A stretch of 64,000 nt of DNA from Paenibacillus kribbensis (GCF_002240415.1 NZ_CP020028.1:372001-436000); one strand, 5' to 3'; counted from the first letter of the stretch, positions 42,576 to 51,163 are shown. The notes: generated by a model from the sequence alone, not told the origin. A program made the numbers and translations.

Positions 42576-43352
42576 ATGGTGGAGGTGACTGGAATTATCG
42601 TGGCAGGCGGACGCTCCAGCAGAATGGGACAGGACAAGGCACTGCTCCAGCTCGGAGGAGTTACGGTGCTGGAGAGAATAGCTGAAGTGCTAGGACAAGT
42701 AGCGGGACGGGTTATTGCAGTGACCCGAGATACAGAGCAGTATAGGGGACTGGGGTTGGAAACGACGGCAGACCTGTATCCCGGCTTGGGTCCTTTGAGC
42801 GGCATTCATGCAGGACTTTCTGCTTCCAAAACGGAATGGGGGATCGTAGTAGCCTGTGATATGCCCTTTGTGCAGCCAGAGGTATTGCATGCTCTACTTG
42901 CTCATGCAACGAACTGGGCAGCGGCGCAAGAGGCAGCCAGTGAGCAAAGGAAGCAACAAGTGCAAGGAGAGCAAGGATTACTGGCTGGAAATAACTTGTC
43001 ACCCCAGCCAACGGAACCCGCATTACAGGCGGTGATCGCCTCTGTGGATGGACGTATACATCCGTTGCTGGGCTTATATCATCGAAGTGCGCTGCCGTCT
43101 GCCGAACAATGTCTGCGAAGTGGCCGTCTTCGCCTGATCGACTGGCTGAATTCCTTGAACGTTCGTTATGAGAGAGCGGGCGAATGGCCGGGGGCGAGCT
43201 TAGACATGTGGAAGCAAGCTGTGTTCAACATGAACTATCCCCAGGACTACCAGCTTACCGTGAAACAATTGGAGGGTATACAAGACGTACCAGCCATGCC
43301 AAAAACAGAAAATAGGGGGAACCCGGAAAACCGAGGAAATCCAGAACGATGA
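42576..43352 (+). CDS. mobA: Molybdenum cofactor guanylyltransferase MobA
   Basis: Start at ATG 42576 with AAGGAGG ten bases upstream; several other in-frame ATG/GTG codons crowd the site, so the exact start is uncertain. The 258-residue protein has the nucleotidyltransferase motif IIVAGGRSSRMGQDKALLQL, then GLGPLSGIHAGL and VVACDMPFVQPEVL (metal-binding Asp). A low-complexity Gln/Glu insert (about 112-140) and a Gly/Asn/Pro-rich tail (NRGNPENRGNPER) are extra. It adds GMP to Mo-molybdopterin, making the MGD cofactor needed by the oxidoreductase at 25575. Free-standing. Confidence 0.92.
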   Translation: MVEVTGIIVAGGRSSRMGQDKALLQLGGVTVLERIAEVLGQVAGRVIAVTRDTEQYRGLGLETTADLYPGLGPLSGIHAGLSASKTEWGIVVACDMPFVQPEVLHALLAHATNWAAAQEAASEQRKQQVQGEQGLLAGNNLSPQPTEPALQAVIASVDGRIHPLLGLYHRSALPSAEQCLRSGRLRLIDWLNSLNVRYERAGEWPGASLDMWKQAVFNMNYPQDYQLTVKQLEGIQDVPAMPKTENRGNPENRGNPER

Positions 43353-43427
43353 TCTTACCAAGGACAGGAAGGGAATAGTGGAAGATGAGAGAGAAGATAT
43401 ATAATGATTTTTGGGGGAGTACATAAT

Positions 43428-44042
43428 ATGCTGGGAGCTATTATCCATGCCGTTTTATTGGCACTGGGGCTGATTTTGCCTTTGGGAGTGCAAAATGTAT
43501 TTGTGTTTAATCAGGGGGCGTCACAGTCGCGGTTTCGCAATGCACTGCCTGCTGTCATTACGGCAGGTGTCTGTGATACAATCCTGATCGCGCTTGCGGT
43601 TGGGGGTGTTTCCCTTGTATTGCAGCGGTTTCTATGGCTCACGAATGTGCTCTATGCGGCAGGCTGTTTGTTTTTGCTATATATGGCCTGGACCCTTTGG
43701 AGATCAAAGGCAGCTTCTTCGGGAGAAAGCCAGCCTATGCTTCCAAAACGGCAGATGATTTTTGCCGCTTCGGTATCCTTACTGAATCCGCATGCCATAC
43801 TCGACACCGTTGGCGTAATTGGAACCAGCTCACTTCAATATGACGGTGTGGAACGCTGGGCCTTCGGCCTGGCCGCCGTGTCGGTATCGTGGATATGGTT
43901 TATCGGTTTGGCCATGGCCGGGCGTCTCGTAGGACGTATGGATTCAGAAGGAAGGTTTGGCACGGTGCTCAATAAAATATCGGCACTGATTATTTTAGGA
44001 CTGGCTATTTATATGGCAATCAATTTTATCACCGGTATGTGA
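43428..44042 (+). CDS. LysE/ArgO-family amino acid exporter
   Basis: ATG 43428 has GGGGGAG eight bases upstream and is preferred over the ATG 24 bp earlier. The 204-residue protein has about six membrane segments and LysE features: LALGLILPLGVQNVFVFNQG at the N-terminus and SLLNPHAILDTVGVIG in the middle. Family members export lysine or arginine. No LysG-type regulator is adjacent. Confidence 0.92.
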   Translation: MLGAIIHAVLLALGLILPLGVQNVFVFNQGASQSRFRNALPAVITAGVCDTILIALAVGGVSLVLQRFLWLTNVLYAAGCLFLLYMAWTLWRSKAASSGESQPMLPKRQMIFAASVSLLNPHAILDTVGVIGTSSLQYDGVERWAFGLAAVSVSWIWFIGLAMAGRLVGRMDSEGRFGTVLNKISALIILGLAIYMAINFITGM

Positions 44043-44053
44043 TCCAAACCTTA

Positions 44054-44518
44054 TTAGAAGAAAAACTTCAATATCACGAATGCCCCGCTCAAAGCGAAGG
44101 GAATACCGATCAAGAACAGCGAGAAGGCAAGACAGCCTGCCCCATTTACACCGCCAGCAATTCTGGCGTCCCGAGGGTTTGCAGGATTGTATAGTACATT
44201 GATCTTGCTGCCAACCCGGTTGAAGCTTAGATTGGTGCTATAAGGATTCCAGAATTCCACAGCTTGGCCTGAAGTCGTATAGAAACGTACTTTTAATTGG
44301 CGAGTGTAGCTGGTATCTACCGGATCATCACGATCAAAGGGAACGACATCTACGTCAACTTCAATATGCGCATCGACGATTTGCCCCTTGGTACGAATCC
44401 AATGGCGTTTACGATAGCGATGGCGACGGATAGTTCTGAATCCAAAATAGATGAGCAGCAGCCCAAGCAAGCTGAACAACGGCATCAGCAGATCGGAGCT
44501 AAAATGAAACCAATACAC
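44054..44518 (-). CDS. DUF3592-type membrane protein
   Basis: About 154 residues with an N-terminal membrane segment (LLMPLFSLLGLLLIYFGFRT), a central beta domain containing WIRTKGQIVDAHIEV and VLYNPANPRDARI, and a C-terminal segment (LFLIGIPFALSGAFVILKFF). This is the DUF3592 layout. The start is doubtful: GTG 44518 has no ribosome site, while AAGGAG lies 26 bases upstream, nine bases before an in-frame ATT that would give a slightly longer protein. Function unknown. Confidence 0.72.
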   Translation of the reverse strand: MYWFHFSSDLLMPLFSLLGLLLIYFGFRTIRRHRYRKRHWIRTKGQIVDAHIEVDVDVVPFDRDDPVDTSYTRQLKVRFYTTSGQAVEFWNPYSTNLSFNRVGSKINVLYNPANPRDARIAGGVNGAGCLAFSLFLIGIPFALSGAFVILKFFF

Positions 44519-44597
44519 ATTAAAATCAATTGAAATGATAATCTACTCCTTATAGATAACATGGTAATCAATATATCGGAATATCGGACTACGTTGA

Positions 44598-45059
44598 TTA
44601 TTTCTTGTTCGATAAGGACATGTCAAAATTAACATCCTCGATAAATTCAATAACCTCACCATTGGGGCTGTGAACCAATGCATTTTTGACAACCAGAGGA
44701 GGTTCGCCAAGCGTGAGTTGACCAGGTTCCACAAAGACTCTTGCTCCGTGATCGAGGGCCCGCTGATATATTTCATCCACGTTGTCTACGTAAAAGGCCA
44801 GATGTAATAAAGCGCCGTGAGCAATCTCTTCCTCGGAAGCAGCCTTTTTCCCTTGGGCAGGAATGACTGCGTCGTTGTCAAAAATTTCGAGGCAGGTTCT
44901 CTGATCAGGTGAAATAAGCATAGAGGCCTCTTGGATTTGAAAGGATGGCAGGCTCCAGGAATGCCCTCTTTTAAACCCTAATACTTCGGTATAAAACGCT
45001 ATGGTTGTCTGGTAATCGATGGCTTGAATCGCCACATGCGCTAGTCCCATTACACTCAT
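44598..45059 (-). CDS. VOC (glyoxalase/bleomycin-resistance fold) protein
   Basis: ATG 45059 with AAGGAGAG upstream. A 153-residue two-module VOC protein: GLAHVAIQAIDYQTTIAFYT (metal His), FYTEVLGFKRG, LLHLAFYVDNVDEIYQRALD (second His) and SPNGEVIEFIE (metal Glu). Such proteins bind a divalent metal and act as lyases, isomerases or dioxygenases; the substrate is unknown. Divergent from an AsnC-type regulator. Confidence 0.88.
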   Translation of the reverse strand: MSVMGLAHVAIQAIDYQTTIAFYTEVLGFKRGHSWSLPSFQIQEASMLISPDQRTCLEIFDNDAVIPAQGKKAASEEEIAHGALLHLAFYVDNVDEIYQRALDHGARVFVEPGQLTLGEPPLVVKNALVHSPNGEVIEFIEDVNFDMSLSNKK

Positions 45060-45220
45060 GTTGAAATCTCTCCTTATATGTAGGTTAACCTTAGTATATA
45101 GATGATATTTCATCTTTTACATATAAAAAGTGAGGAAATTAAGCTTGATTATTGATTAAATAAAAGGTGATATGGCTGAAAAATATTACTTTTCTAAAAT
45201 TGGATCAGGAGGTGCTTGAT

Positions 45221-45655
45221 ATGCAGCATCATTTAGACGATATAGACCACAAAATAATGCAGTTGCTTCAGCATGATGCCCGGATATCTATTTCCCAGAT
45301 CAGTAAAGAAATTTCCATGTCTCAACCGTCCGTTAAAGAAAGAATGGTCAAGCTTGAGGAGAAAGGGGTCATCTCCGGATATAGTGCTGTATTTAATCTA
45401 CGGGAACTGGATCGAGGGACCACTACTTTTATCTTATTAAAGACAGAGCATTGCCAAGAGCTGGTTGATTTTTGTGAAGAAGCGAAGGAAGTTACCGATT
45501 TGTTTCGTATCAGTGGGGAGTTTAATTATCTCATCAAGATACAAACTGCGTTGGTAGAGGAAATTGCAGAGTTTCAGGATTCACTGGTCAAGCTGGGCCC
45601 TTCGAAATCACATATCTGCATGAAAAATATACTGGAAAACAGGGTTTTGCTGTAA
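45221..45655 (+). CDS. Lrp/AsnC-family transcriptional regulator
   Basis: ATG 45221 with AGGAGG eight bases upstream; an upstream in-frame extension has no ribosome site. The 144-residue protein has the AsnC helix-turn-helix (IDHKIMQLLQHDARISISQI, then SQPSVKERMVKLEEKGVISG, about residues 6-50) and a RAM-type effector domain (about 60-140). It diverges from the VOC gene across 160 bp and may regulate it or act globally; the effector amino acid is not predictable. Confidence 0.93.
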   Translation: MQHHLDDIDHKIMQLLQHDARISISQISKEISMSQPSVKERMVKLEEKGVISGYSAVFNLRELDRGTTTFILLKTEHCQELVDFCEEAKEVTDLFRISGEFNYLIKIQTALVEEIAEFQDSLVKLGPSKSHICMKNILENRVLL

Positions 45656-45744
45656 GCTCGTCAGAGAACAGCACATTGGGGATAAAGTATATTCGAGCCG
45701 TAACCAGGAGAATATTCAAATGGAATAAAAAAAGTGACGCTGCT

Positions 45745-46677
45745 TTACAACAGCGTCACCGTAATGCCTTGCTCCAGACGTTTCACGTCCTGGAGCTCAA
45801 TCCTGCCGGCCATGGCGTGCAAAGCTGCCGCCGTACCGCAGGCCGCTCCCTGCCGCAGCATGGCAGGGAGCTCCAGTCCCGCCGCCGCGCCGGTGACCAG
45901 CCCGGCGACCATGGCGTCACCGCTGCCGAGCGCGCTGACGATGTCCGCGTGTGGCAGGCGCACGCGGTAGCGCGCATCGCGCGTCACGGCCAGCGCCCCG
46001 CGTGCGCCGAGCGAAATGACGGCCAGCTGCGCTCCGGCCTCAAGCAGCTGCGCTGCCGCCGCTTCAGCGGCATCCGGGCGCGTGGCGTCGATGCCGGCGA
46101 AGTGGGCGGCCTCGACCTCGTTGGGCTTCACGAGGTCGGGCTTTCCGCGCAGCCCCAGGCGCAGCGCTTCGCCGCTCGCGTCCAGCGCCACCCGCGCGCC
46201 GCGTGCCTTCGCCAGCGTGCACAGCTCGGCGTACAGATCTGGCGGGCAGCCGGGAGGCAGGCTGCCCGAGAACACGACCCAAGCCGAGTCTGCGGCAAGG
46301 GTCGTGATTTTGCGCCGCAGCGCGGCCAGCTCCAGCGGTCCGATGGTCGGGCCGCTCTCAATAAGCTCGGTCTGCGTGTGCGCAGACGGGTCGAGCACGG
46401 TAATGGCGAGACGGGTTTCCCCGTGAGCGGCTTCGATGAAATCGACGCTCACGCCTTCCGCGCTCAGCCCGTCGGTGAGCAGCCGTCCGGTGTGCCCGGC
46501 GACAAATCCGGTCGCCCGCACAGGCTCGCCCAGCGTGCGAATGACGCGGGCGGCATTTACGCCCTTGCCGCCCGGCACCGTCAGACCGCCTTCGATGCGG
46601 TGGACGGCATTCAAGCCGAAGCCTGCAACGGTGTAGATTTTGTCTACAGCCGCGTTAAGCGTTACGGTCGTAATCAC
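45745..46677 (-). CDS. 1-phosphofructokinase / PfkB-family sugar kinase
   Basis: GTG 46677 with AAAGGAG nine bases upstream. The 310-residue ribokinase-fold enzyme has TLNAAVDKIY (substrate site), VPGGKGVNAARVIRTLG, GSLPPGCP, KPNEVEA and the catalytic ALGSGDAMVAG near 250. FruK/LacC-type proteins phosphorylate fructose-1-phosphate or tagatose-6-phosphate; no fruA or fruR is nearby, so the substrate is unsettled. Base composition is far more GC-rich than its neighbours, which produces long antisense frames. It starts 14 bp after the SMR genes on the same strand and may be co-transcribed with them. Confidence 0.88.
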   Translation of the reverse strand: MITTVTLNAAVDKIYTVAGFGLNAVHRIEGGLTVPGGKGVNAARVIRTLGEPVRATGFVAGHTGRLLTDGLSAEGVSVDFIEAAHGETRLAITVLDPSAHTQTELIESGPTIGPLELAALRRKITTLAADSAWVVFSGSLPPGCPPDLYAELCTLAKARGARVALDASGEALRLGLRGKPDLVKPNEVEAAHFAGIDATRPDAAEAAAAQLLEAGAQLAVISLGARGALAVTRDARYRVRLPHADIVSALGSGDAMVAGLVTGAAAGLELPAMLRQGAACGTAAALHAMAGRIELQDVKRLEQGITVTLL

Positions 46678-46691
46678 AAGGCATCACTCCT

Positions 46692-47006
46692 TTACGAAAT
46701 CAGCTTTAATCCCAAAGCTGCGGCAAGAATCATGGCGATGAACAGGACGCGCAGTACGCTTTTTTGCTCACCGTACAAAAACATGCCTGTAATCGTGCTG
46801 CCTACCGTTCCGATGCCTGTCCATACCGCATAAGAAGTTCCCATAGGCAAGCTCTTCATCGCGTAACTGAGTAACGAGAAGCTGAGAACAAAGGATAAGA
46901 CCATCAGCATGAAAGCCTTCCACCCCTTGCCAACCGTAATTCCCTTCATGCCAATGACTCCGAATACTTCCGAACATCCCGCCATAACCAATGCAAGCCA
47001 AGCCAT
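46692..47006 (-). CDS. Small multidrug resistance (SMR) pump subunit, second gene
   Basis: A 104-residue protein with four membrane segments. It shows SMR signatures: the first-segment Glu in VMAGCSEVFGVIGMKG, MKSLPMGTSYAVWTGIGTVG and MFLYGEQKSVLRVLFIAMIL. Start ATG overlaps the stop of the upstream SMR gene by one base (TAATG), so the subunits are translationally coupled. Paired SMR proteins such as YkkCD or NepAB form heterodimeric exporters of cationic drugs, guanidinium-type or metabolite substrates. Confidence 0.92.
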   Translation of the reverse strand: MAWLALVMAGCSEVFGVIGMKGITVGKGWKAFMLMVLSFVLSFSLLSYAMKSLPMGTSYAVWTGIGTVGSTITGMFLYGEQKSVLRVLFIAMILAAALGLKLIS

Positions 47007-47347
47007 TATGCGTCACTTCCTTTCTGAGTATCGCGGTCAGTCACTAATTTCAGGCCAATGACACCTGCCAGCAAAAGTGCGATTAACAGCGTTTTGGACC
47101 ATTGAAACGGTTCCCCGAATATCAGCATTTCACCTACAACGGTCCCGCCTGTGCCCAGTCCGGTGAATACGGCATACACGGTGCCTACAGGCAGGCGGTT
47201 GGCAGCCTTAATAATCAAATAAAAGCTGGCCGCGATCGCCAGCACGGTTATCATCCAGGCGAGTACAGAATCGGCGTGCTTCAGACCCGATACCCATACG
47301 ACCTCAATCAGGCCGCCGACAAAAACATAAATCCAACTGCGGTTCAT
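47006..47347 (-). CDS. Small multidrug resistance (SMR) pump subunit, first gene
   Basis: ATG 47347 with GAGGAG ten bases upstream. A 113-residue four-span protein with [20 protein letters not shown] (the essential Glu), [20 protein letters not shown] and [20 protein letters not shown]. It has a short charged tail ([11 protein letters not shown]) that its partner lacks, a difference often seen in heteromeric SMR pairs. It lies 25 bp after a TetR gene, so the order tetR-smrA-smrB is a self-regulated efflux operon. Confidence 0.92.
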   Translation of the reverse strand: MNRSWIYVFVGGLIEVVWVSGLKHADSVLAWMITVLAIAASFYLIIKAANRLPVGTVYAVFTGLGTGGTVVGEMLIFGEPFQWSKTLLIALLLAGVIGLKLVTDRDTQKGSDA

Positions 47348-47372
47348 GATGAACGTTCTCCTCTCTGCTTCT

Positions 47373-47966
47373 TCATGCTTCATGAGGTGGAATTAACGTA
47401 ATCCCACGCCAAAAAATAGGCCACGCAGCGTTCAGTCTCCGGTGGTAGTTGATGCTTCCACTGTACAGCAGCTCCACCATGATTCCGTCCACCAGTGTCA
47501 TGTAGGCTAAAGCCACATCCACTGGCTCCATATGTCCAAAGGGTTCCCGATCCCGCGTATTCCGGATGCGGCGGGTCAATTTTCGCTCCATTTTGTCCAG
47601 AAAAGGATTAACAATATCCAGAACCTCGTTATACAAAGATACAGGCGGAAAGAAGGAAAAGCGAAGCATAAACTTGGCGGTGTTGTTGTTCTCATATTCC
47701 TGTCCCATCCAAAACAGGAAGTCATGCAGTGTATGCTCCAGCGACTGATCCATGCGTTCTGTAAAGTATTCGAAAATACGTAAATTCTGCTCTTGAAAAG
47801 CGTACCTCGCCACTTGTAGAAACAGATCCTCCTTGCCTTGAAAATGCGCATATATAGACGGTTTTCGAATACCGACCTCACCGGCAATACTGCTCAAGGA
47901 TGCTCCCTCATACCCAATGGTGGCGAATTGGAAAAGAGCAGCCTTTCGAATGTCTTCCATCCCCAT
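47373..47966 (-). CDS. TetR/AcrR-family regulator of the SMR operon
   Basis: ATG 47966 with AGGTAGG eight bases upstream. The 197-residue protein has the TetR DNA-binding domain at residues 1-48 ([20 protein letters not shown], then [20 protein letters not shown]). The ligand domain is rich in aromatic residues, as in QacR-like sensors. The perfect dyad CTAACG-TT-CGTTAG 14 bp upstream of its start is the likely operator. It presumably represses itself and the two SMR genes until an exported cation binds. Confidence 0.92.
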   Translation of the reverse strand: MGMEDIRKAALFQFATIGYEGASLSSIAGEVGIRKPSIYAHFQGKEDLFLQVARYAFQEQNLRIFEYFTERMDQSLEHTLHDFLFWMGQEYENNNTAKFMLRFSFFPPVSLYNEVLDIVNPFLDKMERKLTRRIRNTRDREPFGHMEPVDVALAYMTLVDGIMVELLYSGSINYHRRLNAAWPIFWRGITLIPPHEA

Positions 47967-47979
47967 TATTTTCACCTAC

Positions 47980-47993
47980 CTAACGTTCGTTAG
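47980..47993 (-). promoter_or_regulatory. Probable TetR operator
   Basis: CTAACG-TT-CGTTAG is a perfect palindrome with a 2-bp centre, directly upstream of the tetR start. This half-site (CGTTAG) is typical of many TetR operators. Confidence 0.75.
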
Positions 47994-48197
47994 TTTATTC
48001 TTGCACGAAAAAAAATGAGTGTCAACCCCGTATCCTTTCATTTGTAAGGATTTTACAAGCTCTTCTTATGCTTTGCTTTTTTCCAGATTCATTTTTTATC
48101 ATCAACTTTAATAAAAAAGTGGGAAGAAATAAGGGGCTCATGTACAATATAATGAAGAATACCTGTCAAATGCAGTCCACTGGAAGTGAGGTTGGCT

Positions 48198-49709
48198 ATG
48201 AGGCGAAGTTTGCTGGCCGTGTTGATCGCGGTTTTAGTGTTTATTTTTTATTATTTTGGCTTGTTTAATTCCATCGGCACAAATGAAGGGACTGTCATCA
48301 GTATCTTTTCTACCCTGACGGTTATCTCTATCAGTCTGATTATTTTTTCGGAGAATCGCAATCCTTCCACTACGATGTCATGGATTTTGCTGCTGGCTTT
48401 GCTGCCAGTTGTTGGACTTCCTCTTTATTTTTTGTTTGGGCAAAATGTTTTCAAACGCCGCAAGTATGACAAAAAGGCATTGCGTGACCAGCAGGCCTAC
48501 GAGCGGATTGAAAAGGATGCCATGCACGTCAAGCGTGATCTGACCTGCTTTACAGATGAGCAGCAGCAGTTGATGCGTTTGACTCGCAGACTGGCCCGCT
48601 CCCCGATTTATTTTGCAACAGAAACTCAAATTCTGAACAATGGAGATGAAACCTTCTCCACGCTGCTGGAAGAGCTGCGTAAGGCGCAGCATCATATCCA
48701 TATGGAATATTACATTTTCCGTTCGGATGATATCGGTACCAGCATTCAGAAAATTTTGATCGAAAAGGCGAAAGCAGGCGTCAAGGTTCGGTTTATGTAT
48801 GATGCGGTGGGCAGCATTCAGTTGTCGAAGGCATTTTTGAAGGAGATGAGAGATGCGGGAATAGAGGTCGTTGCTTACGGCGGCGCGCGGATTTTATTCT
48901 TCTCCAGCCGGGTAAATTACCGCAATCACCGTAAAATCGTGGTCATTGACGGCAATATCGGATTGATTGGCGGTCTGAATGTAGGGGATGAGTACCTTAG
49001 TCGCAATAAGGCCTACGGCTTCTGGCGTGACACGCACATGATTGTGAAGGGTGAGGCTGTGCGGACGCTGCAGCTTATATTTTTGCAGGACTGGCTTCAT
49101 ATGACAGGCGAATCGGTGCTGGATAAGGAATATCTGTCTCCCAATATTGAACCGATTACGGACGGAGGCGTGCAGATCATTGCCAGCGGCCCGGATAATG
49201 AGCGGAGAACGCTCAAAAATCTGTTTTTCTCCATGATCACGTCCGCTCGTAAGTCTGTCTGGATCGCCACTCCTTATTTCATCCCGGACGAGGATATTCT
49301 GACTGCACTGCGGATGGCTGCTCTATCCGGTCTGGATGTGCGCATTCTGTTTCCTGCGAAACCGGATAAGTGGCTGCCGTTTCTCGCGTCCCATTCATAC
49401 TTCCAATCGCTGCTGGAGGTAGGGGTTAAGGTATATGAATATGAAAAAGGGTTTCTTCACTCCAAGCTGCTCATTGTTGACGGAGAGGTTGCGACCATTG
49501 GAACAGCCAATATGGATATGCGCAGCTTTCATTTGAACTTTGAAGTCAATGCCCTGTTGATCCAAACGCGCAGTGTACAGCAGATGGTGAAGGATTACGA
49601 ACGGGACTTGAATTCTGCCAGCCTAATTGTGCGCGAGGAATTTATGAAAAAGCGTCTGTTCAAACGCTTGATGGAATCACTTGCCCGGTTGCTTTCACCA
49701 CTCTTGTAG
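48198..49709 (+). CDS. cls: Cardiolipin synthase
   Basis: ATG 48198 with GTGAGG six bases upstream; the GTG four codons earlier overlaps the ribosome site. The 503-residue protein has two N-terminal membrane segments (about 3-20 and 28-75), the WILLLALLPVVGLPLYFLFG region, and two phospholipase-D HKD motifs: NHRKIVVIDGNIGLIGGLN (about 242) and HSKLLIVDGEVATIGTANMD (about 420). It joins two phosphatidylglycerols into cardiolipin at the membrane. Ends without a clear terminator before a convergent gene remnant. Confidence 0.95.
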   Translation: MRRSLLAVLIAVLVFIFYYFGLFNSIGTNEGTVISIFSTLTVISISLIIFSENRNPSTTMSWILLLALLPVVGLPLYFLFGQNVFKRRKYDKKALRDQQAYERIEKDAMHVKRDLTCFTDEQQQLMRLTRRLARSPIYFATETQILNNGDETFSTLLEELRKAQHHIHMEYYIFRSDDIGTSIQKILIEKAKAGVKVRFMYDAVGSIQLSKAFLKEMRDAGIEVVAYGGARILFFSSRVNYRNHRKIVVIDGNIGLIGGLNVGDEYLSRNKAYGFWRDTHMIVKGEAVRTLQLIFLQDWLHMTGESVLDKEYLSPNIEPITDGGVQIIASGPDNERRTLKNLFFSMITSARKSVWIATPYFIPDEDILTALRMAALSGLDVRILFPAKPDKWLPFLASHSYFQSLLEVGVKVYEYEKGFLHSKLLIVDGEVATIGTANMDMRSFHLNFEVNALLIQTRSVQQMVKDYERDLNSASLIVREEFMKKRLFKRLMESLARLLSPLL

Positions 49710-49726
49710 GTGAGGGGAGCATGCCA

Positions 49727-49906
49727 GTATAAGATGTTTTTCCAAAAGGTTGAATGATCCTCGTAAGCCGCCAGATCCAGACTGTATTCTGCCCCTTGGT
49801 TATTCCATAGCTTATCAAAATAGGCCGCAACCTGTCGGGTCAGCTTGCTGTCCGCTGGAGCGGCCACCCACAATTCGTTTTCCAAATGATTAAGGACATA
49901 TGTCCT
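49727..49906 (-). pseudogene. C-terminal remnant of a PLD-family protein
   Basis: On the minus strand a frame opening after TAA (49909-49907) encodes NELWVAAPADSKLTRQVAAY, then FDKLWNNQGAEYSLDLAAYE and DHSTFWKNILY. This resembles the C-terminal tail of PLD-like membrane phosphodiesterases (xxFxxLWxN followed by an acidic-aromatic stretch). No start codon, HKD motif or ribosome site is present. It runs into the 3' end of cls. It is probably the left-over of a lost paralogue or neighbour. Confidence 0.45.
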
Positions 49907-49939
49907 TTATTGGAAGTCTGCCCTATACTTTAATATATA
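49892..49939 (+). promoter_or_regulatory. Promoter of the YdcZ-Crp-YdcZ cluster with perfect 16-bp palindrome
   Basis: AAGGACATATGTCCTT (49892-49907) is a perfect palindrome. It is followed at once by TTGGAA (49910-49915), 18-bp spacer and TATATA (49934-49939). The palindrome is centred about 46 bp upstream of the predicted start, a usual place for a Crp/Fnr-type activator, and a Crp/Fnr-family gene lies in the cluster. Confidence 0.65.
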
Positions 49940-49969
49940 AAAACGTCATTTACATGGGGAGAATAACGA

Positions 49970-50398
49970 TTGATGAGAGGAATTTTGTTTGCTTTTCTAG
50001 GAGGCGCTTGCATTACGCTGCAAGGGGTGGCGAATACACGAATCAGTCATGATATCGGTACATGGCAGGCAGCTACGGTTACTCAATTAACTGGCTTTAT
50101 TTTGGCTGCCTTGGTCTGGATGGTTACACGGGACGGACATGTGGCCGAAATGAAACAGGTAAAGCCGATGTATCTTTGGGGTGGCGCATTTGCAGCTATT
50201 ATTATATTCAGTGAAGTTACGGCTATTCAGCATATCGGGGTAACGTTCACGATTTCGACTCTGTTGATTTCCCAGCTGTGTTTAACCTTCCTGGCAGATA
50301 TCAGGGGATGGTTCGGTCTAGTGAAGCAAAAGATGAAGCTGCCGCAATTTATAGGCATTGGCATGATGATCGCGGGTGTGATTATTTTGAAGCTCTAA
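49970..50398 (+). CDS. YdcZ-family (DUF606) DMT transporter, first copy
   Basis: About 142 residues with five hydrophobic segments. YdcZ-type signatures are FAFLGGACITLQGVANTRIS near the start and MYLWGGAFAAIIIFSEVTAI, then TISTLLISQLCLTFLADIRG. The start is TTG 49970 (GGGGAG eight bases upstream) or ATG 49973. These small DMT proteins are half-size transporters thought to pair. A second copy follows 800 bp downstream, with a Crp/Fnr-type regulator between. Substrate unknown. Confidence 0.85.
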   Translation: MMRGILFAFLGGACITLQGVANTRISHDIGTWQAATVTQLTGFILAALVWMVTRDGHVAEMKQVKPMYLWGGAFAAIIIFSEVTAIQHIGVTFTISTLLISQLCLTFLADIRGWFGLVKQKMKLPQFIGIGMMIAGVIILKL

Positions 50399-50461
50399 CT
50401 AGAACTTCATTCGTTATTCGTTGAAAAAGTCCAGAACGCAGAATTGAAGGTGAGCTTAGGA

Positions 50462-51163
50462 ATGAGAGAAATTCAGGACCAGGAGCAACTGCAACATTTT
50501 TTGCACCTGCATCAGCTGGAATCCATACTTTATGAGCCACTGCGTCCTCATTTATCGTTGCATCGTTTGGAACAAGGGGAAAAGCTTTGTTCACAGGGGG
50601 ATACCATTGAACATCTGTACATATTGGTACAGGGCAAGGTCAAGATTTATACCAGCTCTACAGAAGGCAAAAACCTGATCCTCTGCTTCAAAAAACCAAT
50701 CGAAGTCATTGGAGATGTTGAATATATTCGCAGTAGTCACGTAATCAACACGGTAGAGGCAGTGTCTCCGATCTATGTGATCGGTATCCACCATCAATGG
50801 ATGCATAAATACGGAAGAGACTATGCCCCTTTACTGCAATTTTTACTGGATGTTGTCACACGAAAGTTTTGCCTGGACTCCGACTTTTCCAATTTTAATC
50901 TCATGTACCCCGTCGAAGTCAGGCTGGCGAGCTACCTGCTATCCGTTTCTTTTGAGGAATCTGATTCCGCCTTTCATGAGGAATTACGGGTATCCAGTCT
51001 GGTAGATGTGGCCAATCTGATCGGAACCAGCTACAGGCATCTTAACCGTGTCATACGCAAGATGATTGAGGGATGGGTTGAGCGGACAAAAGGCTACATT
51101 GTCATTCGGGACAGACAAGGTTTAAGCGAGCTGGCAGGCCAGAATATTTACGAGTCTTTATAA
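50462..51163 (+). CDS. Crp/Fnr-family regulator (YeiL-like)
   Basis: ATG 50462 with AAGGTGAG seven bases upstream. The 233-residue protein has a cyclic-nucleotide-fold sensor (LEQGEKLCSQGDTIEHLYIL, then VQGKVKIYTSSTEGKNLILC, about 38-85) and a C-terminal winged helix (LVDVANLIGTSYRHLNRVIR, about 180-200). It lacks the N-terminal Fnr cysteine cluster and the cAMP-contact RxE-like set, so the ligand is unknown. It resembles E. coli YeiL. It sits between two YdcZ transporter genes, and the 16-bp palindrome at the cluster promoter is its likely target. Confidence 0.88.
   Translation: MREIQDQEQLQHFLHLHQLESILYEPLRPHLSLHRLEQGEKLCSQGDTIEHLYILVQGKVKIYTSSTEGKNLILCFKKPIEVIGDVEYIRSSHVINTVEAVSPIYVIGIHHQWMHKYGRDYAPLLQFLLDVVTRKFCLDSDFSNFNLMYPVEVRLASYLLSVSFEESDSAFHEELRVSSLVDVANLIGTSYRHLNRVIRKMIEGWVERTKGYIVIRDRQGLSELAGQNIYESL

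Noticed and set aside
45676..46833. 385-codon plus-strand frame opposite the PfkB kinase
   Set aside because: It lies antisense to a gene with clear ribokinase motifs; the high GC3 of that gene removes stops on the other strand. Composition (Arg/Gln/His-rich) is not protein-like.
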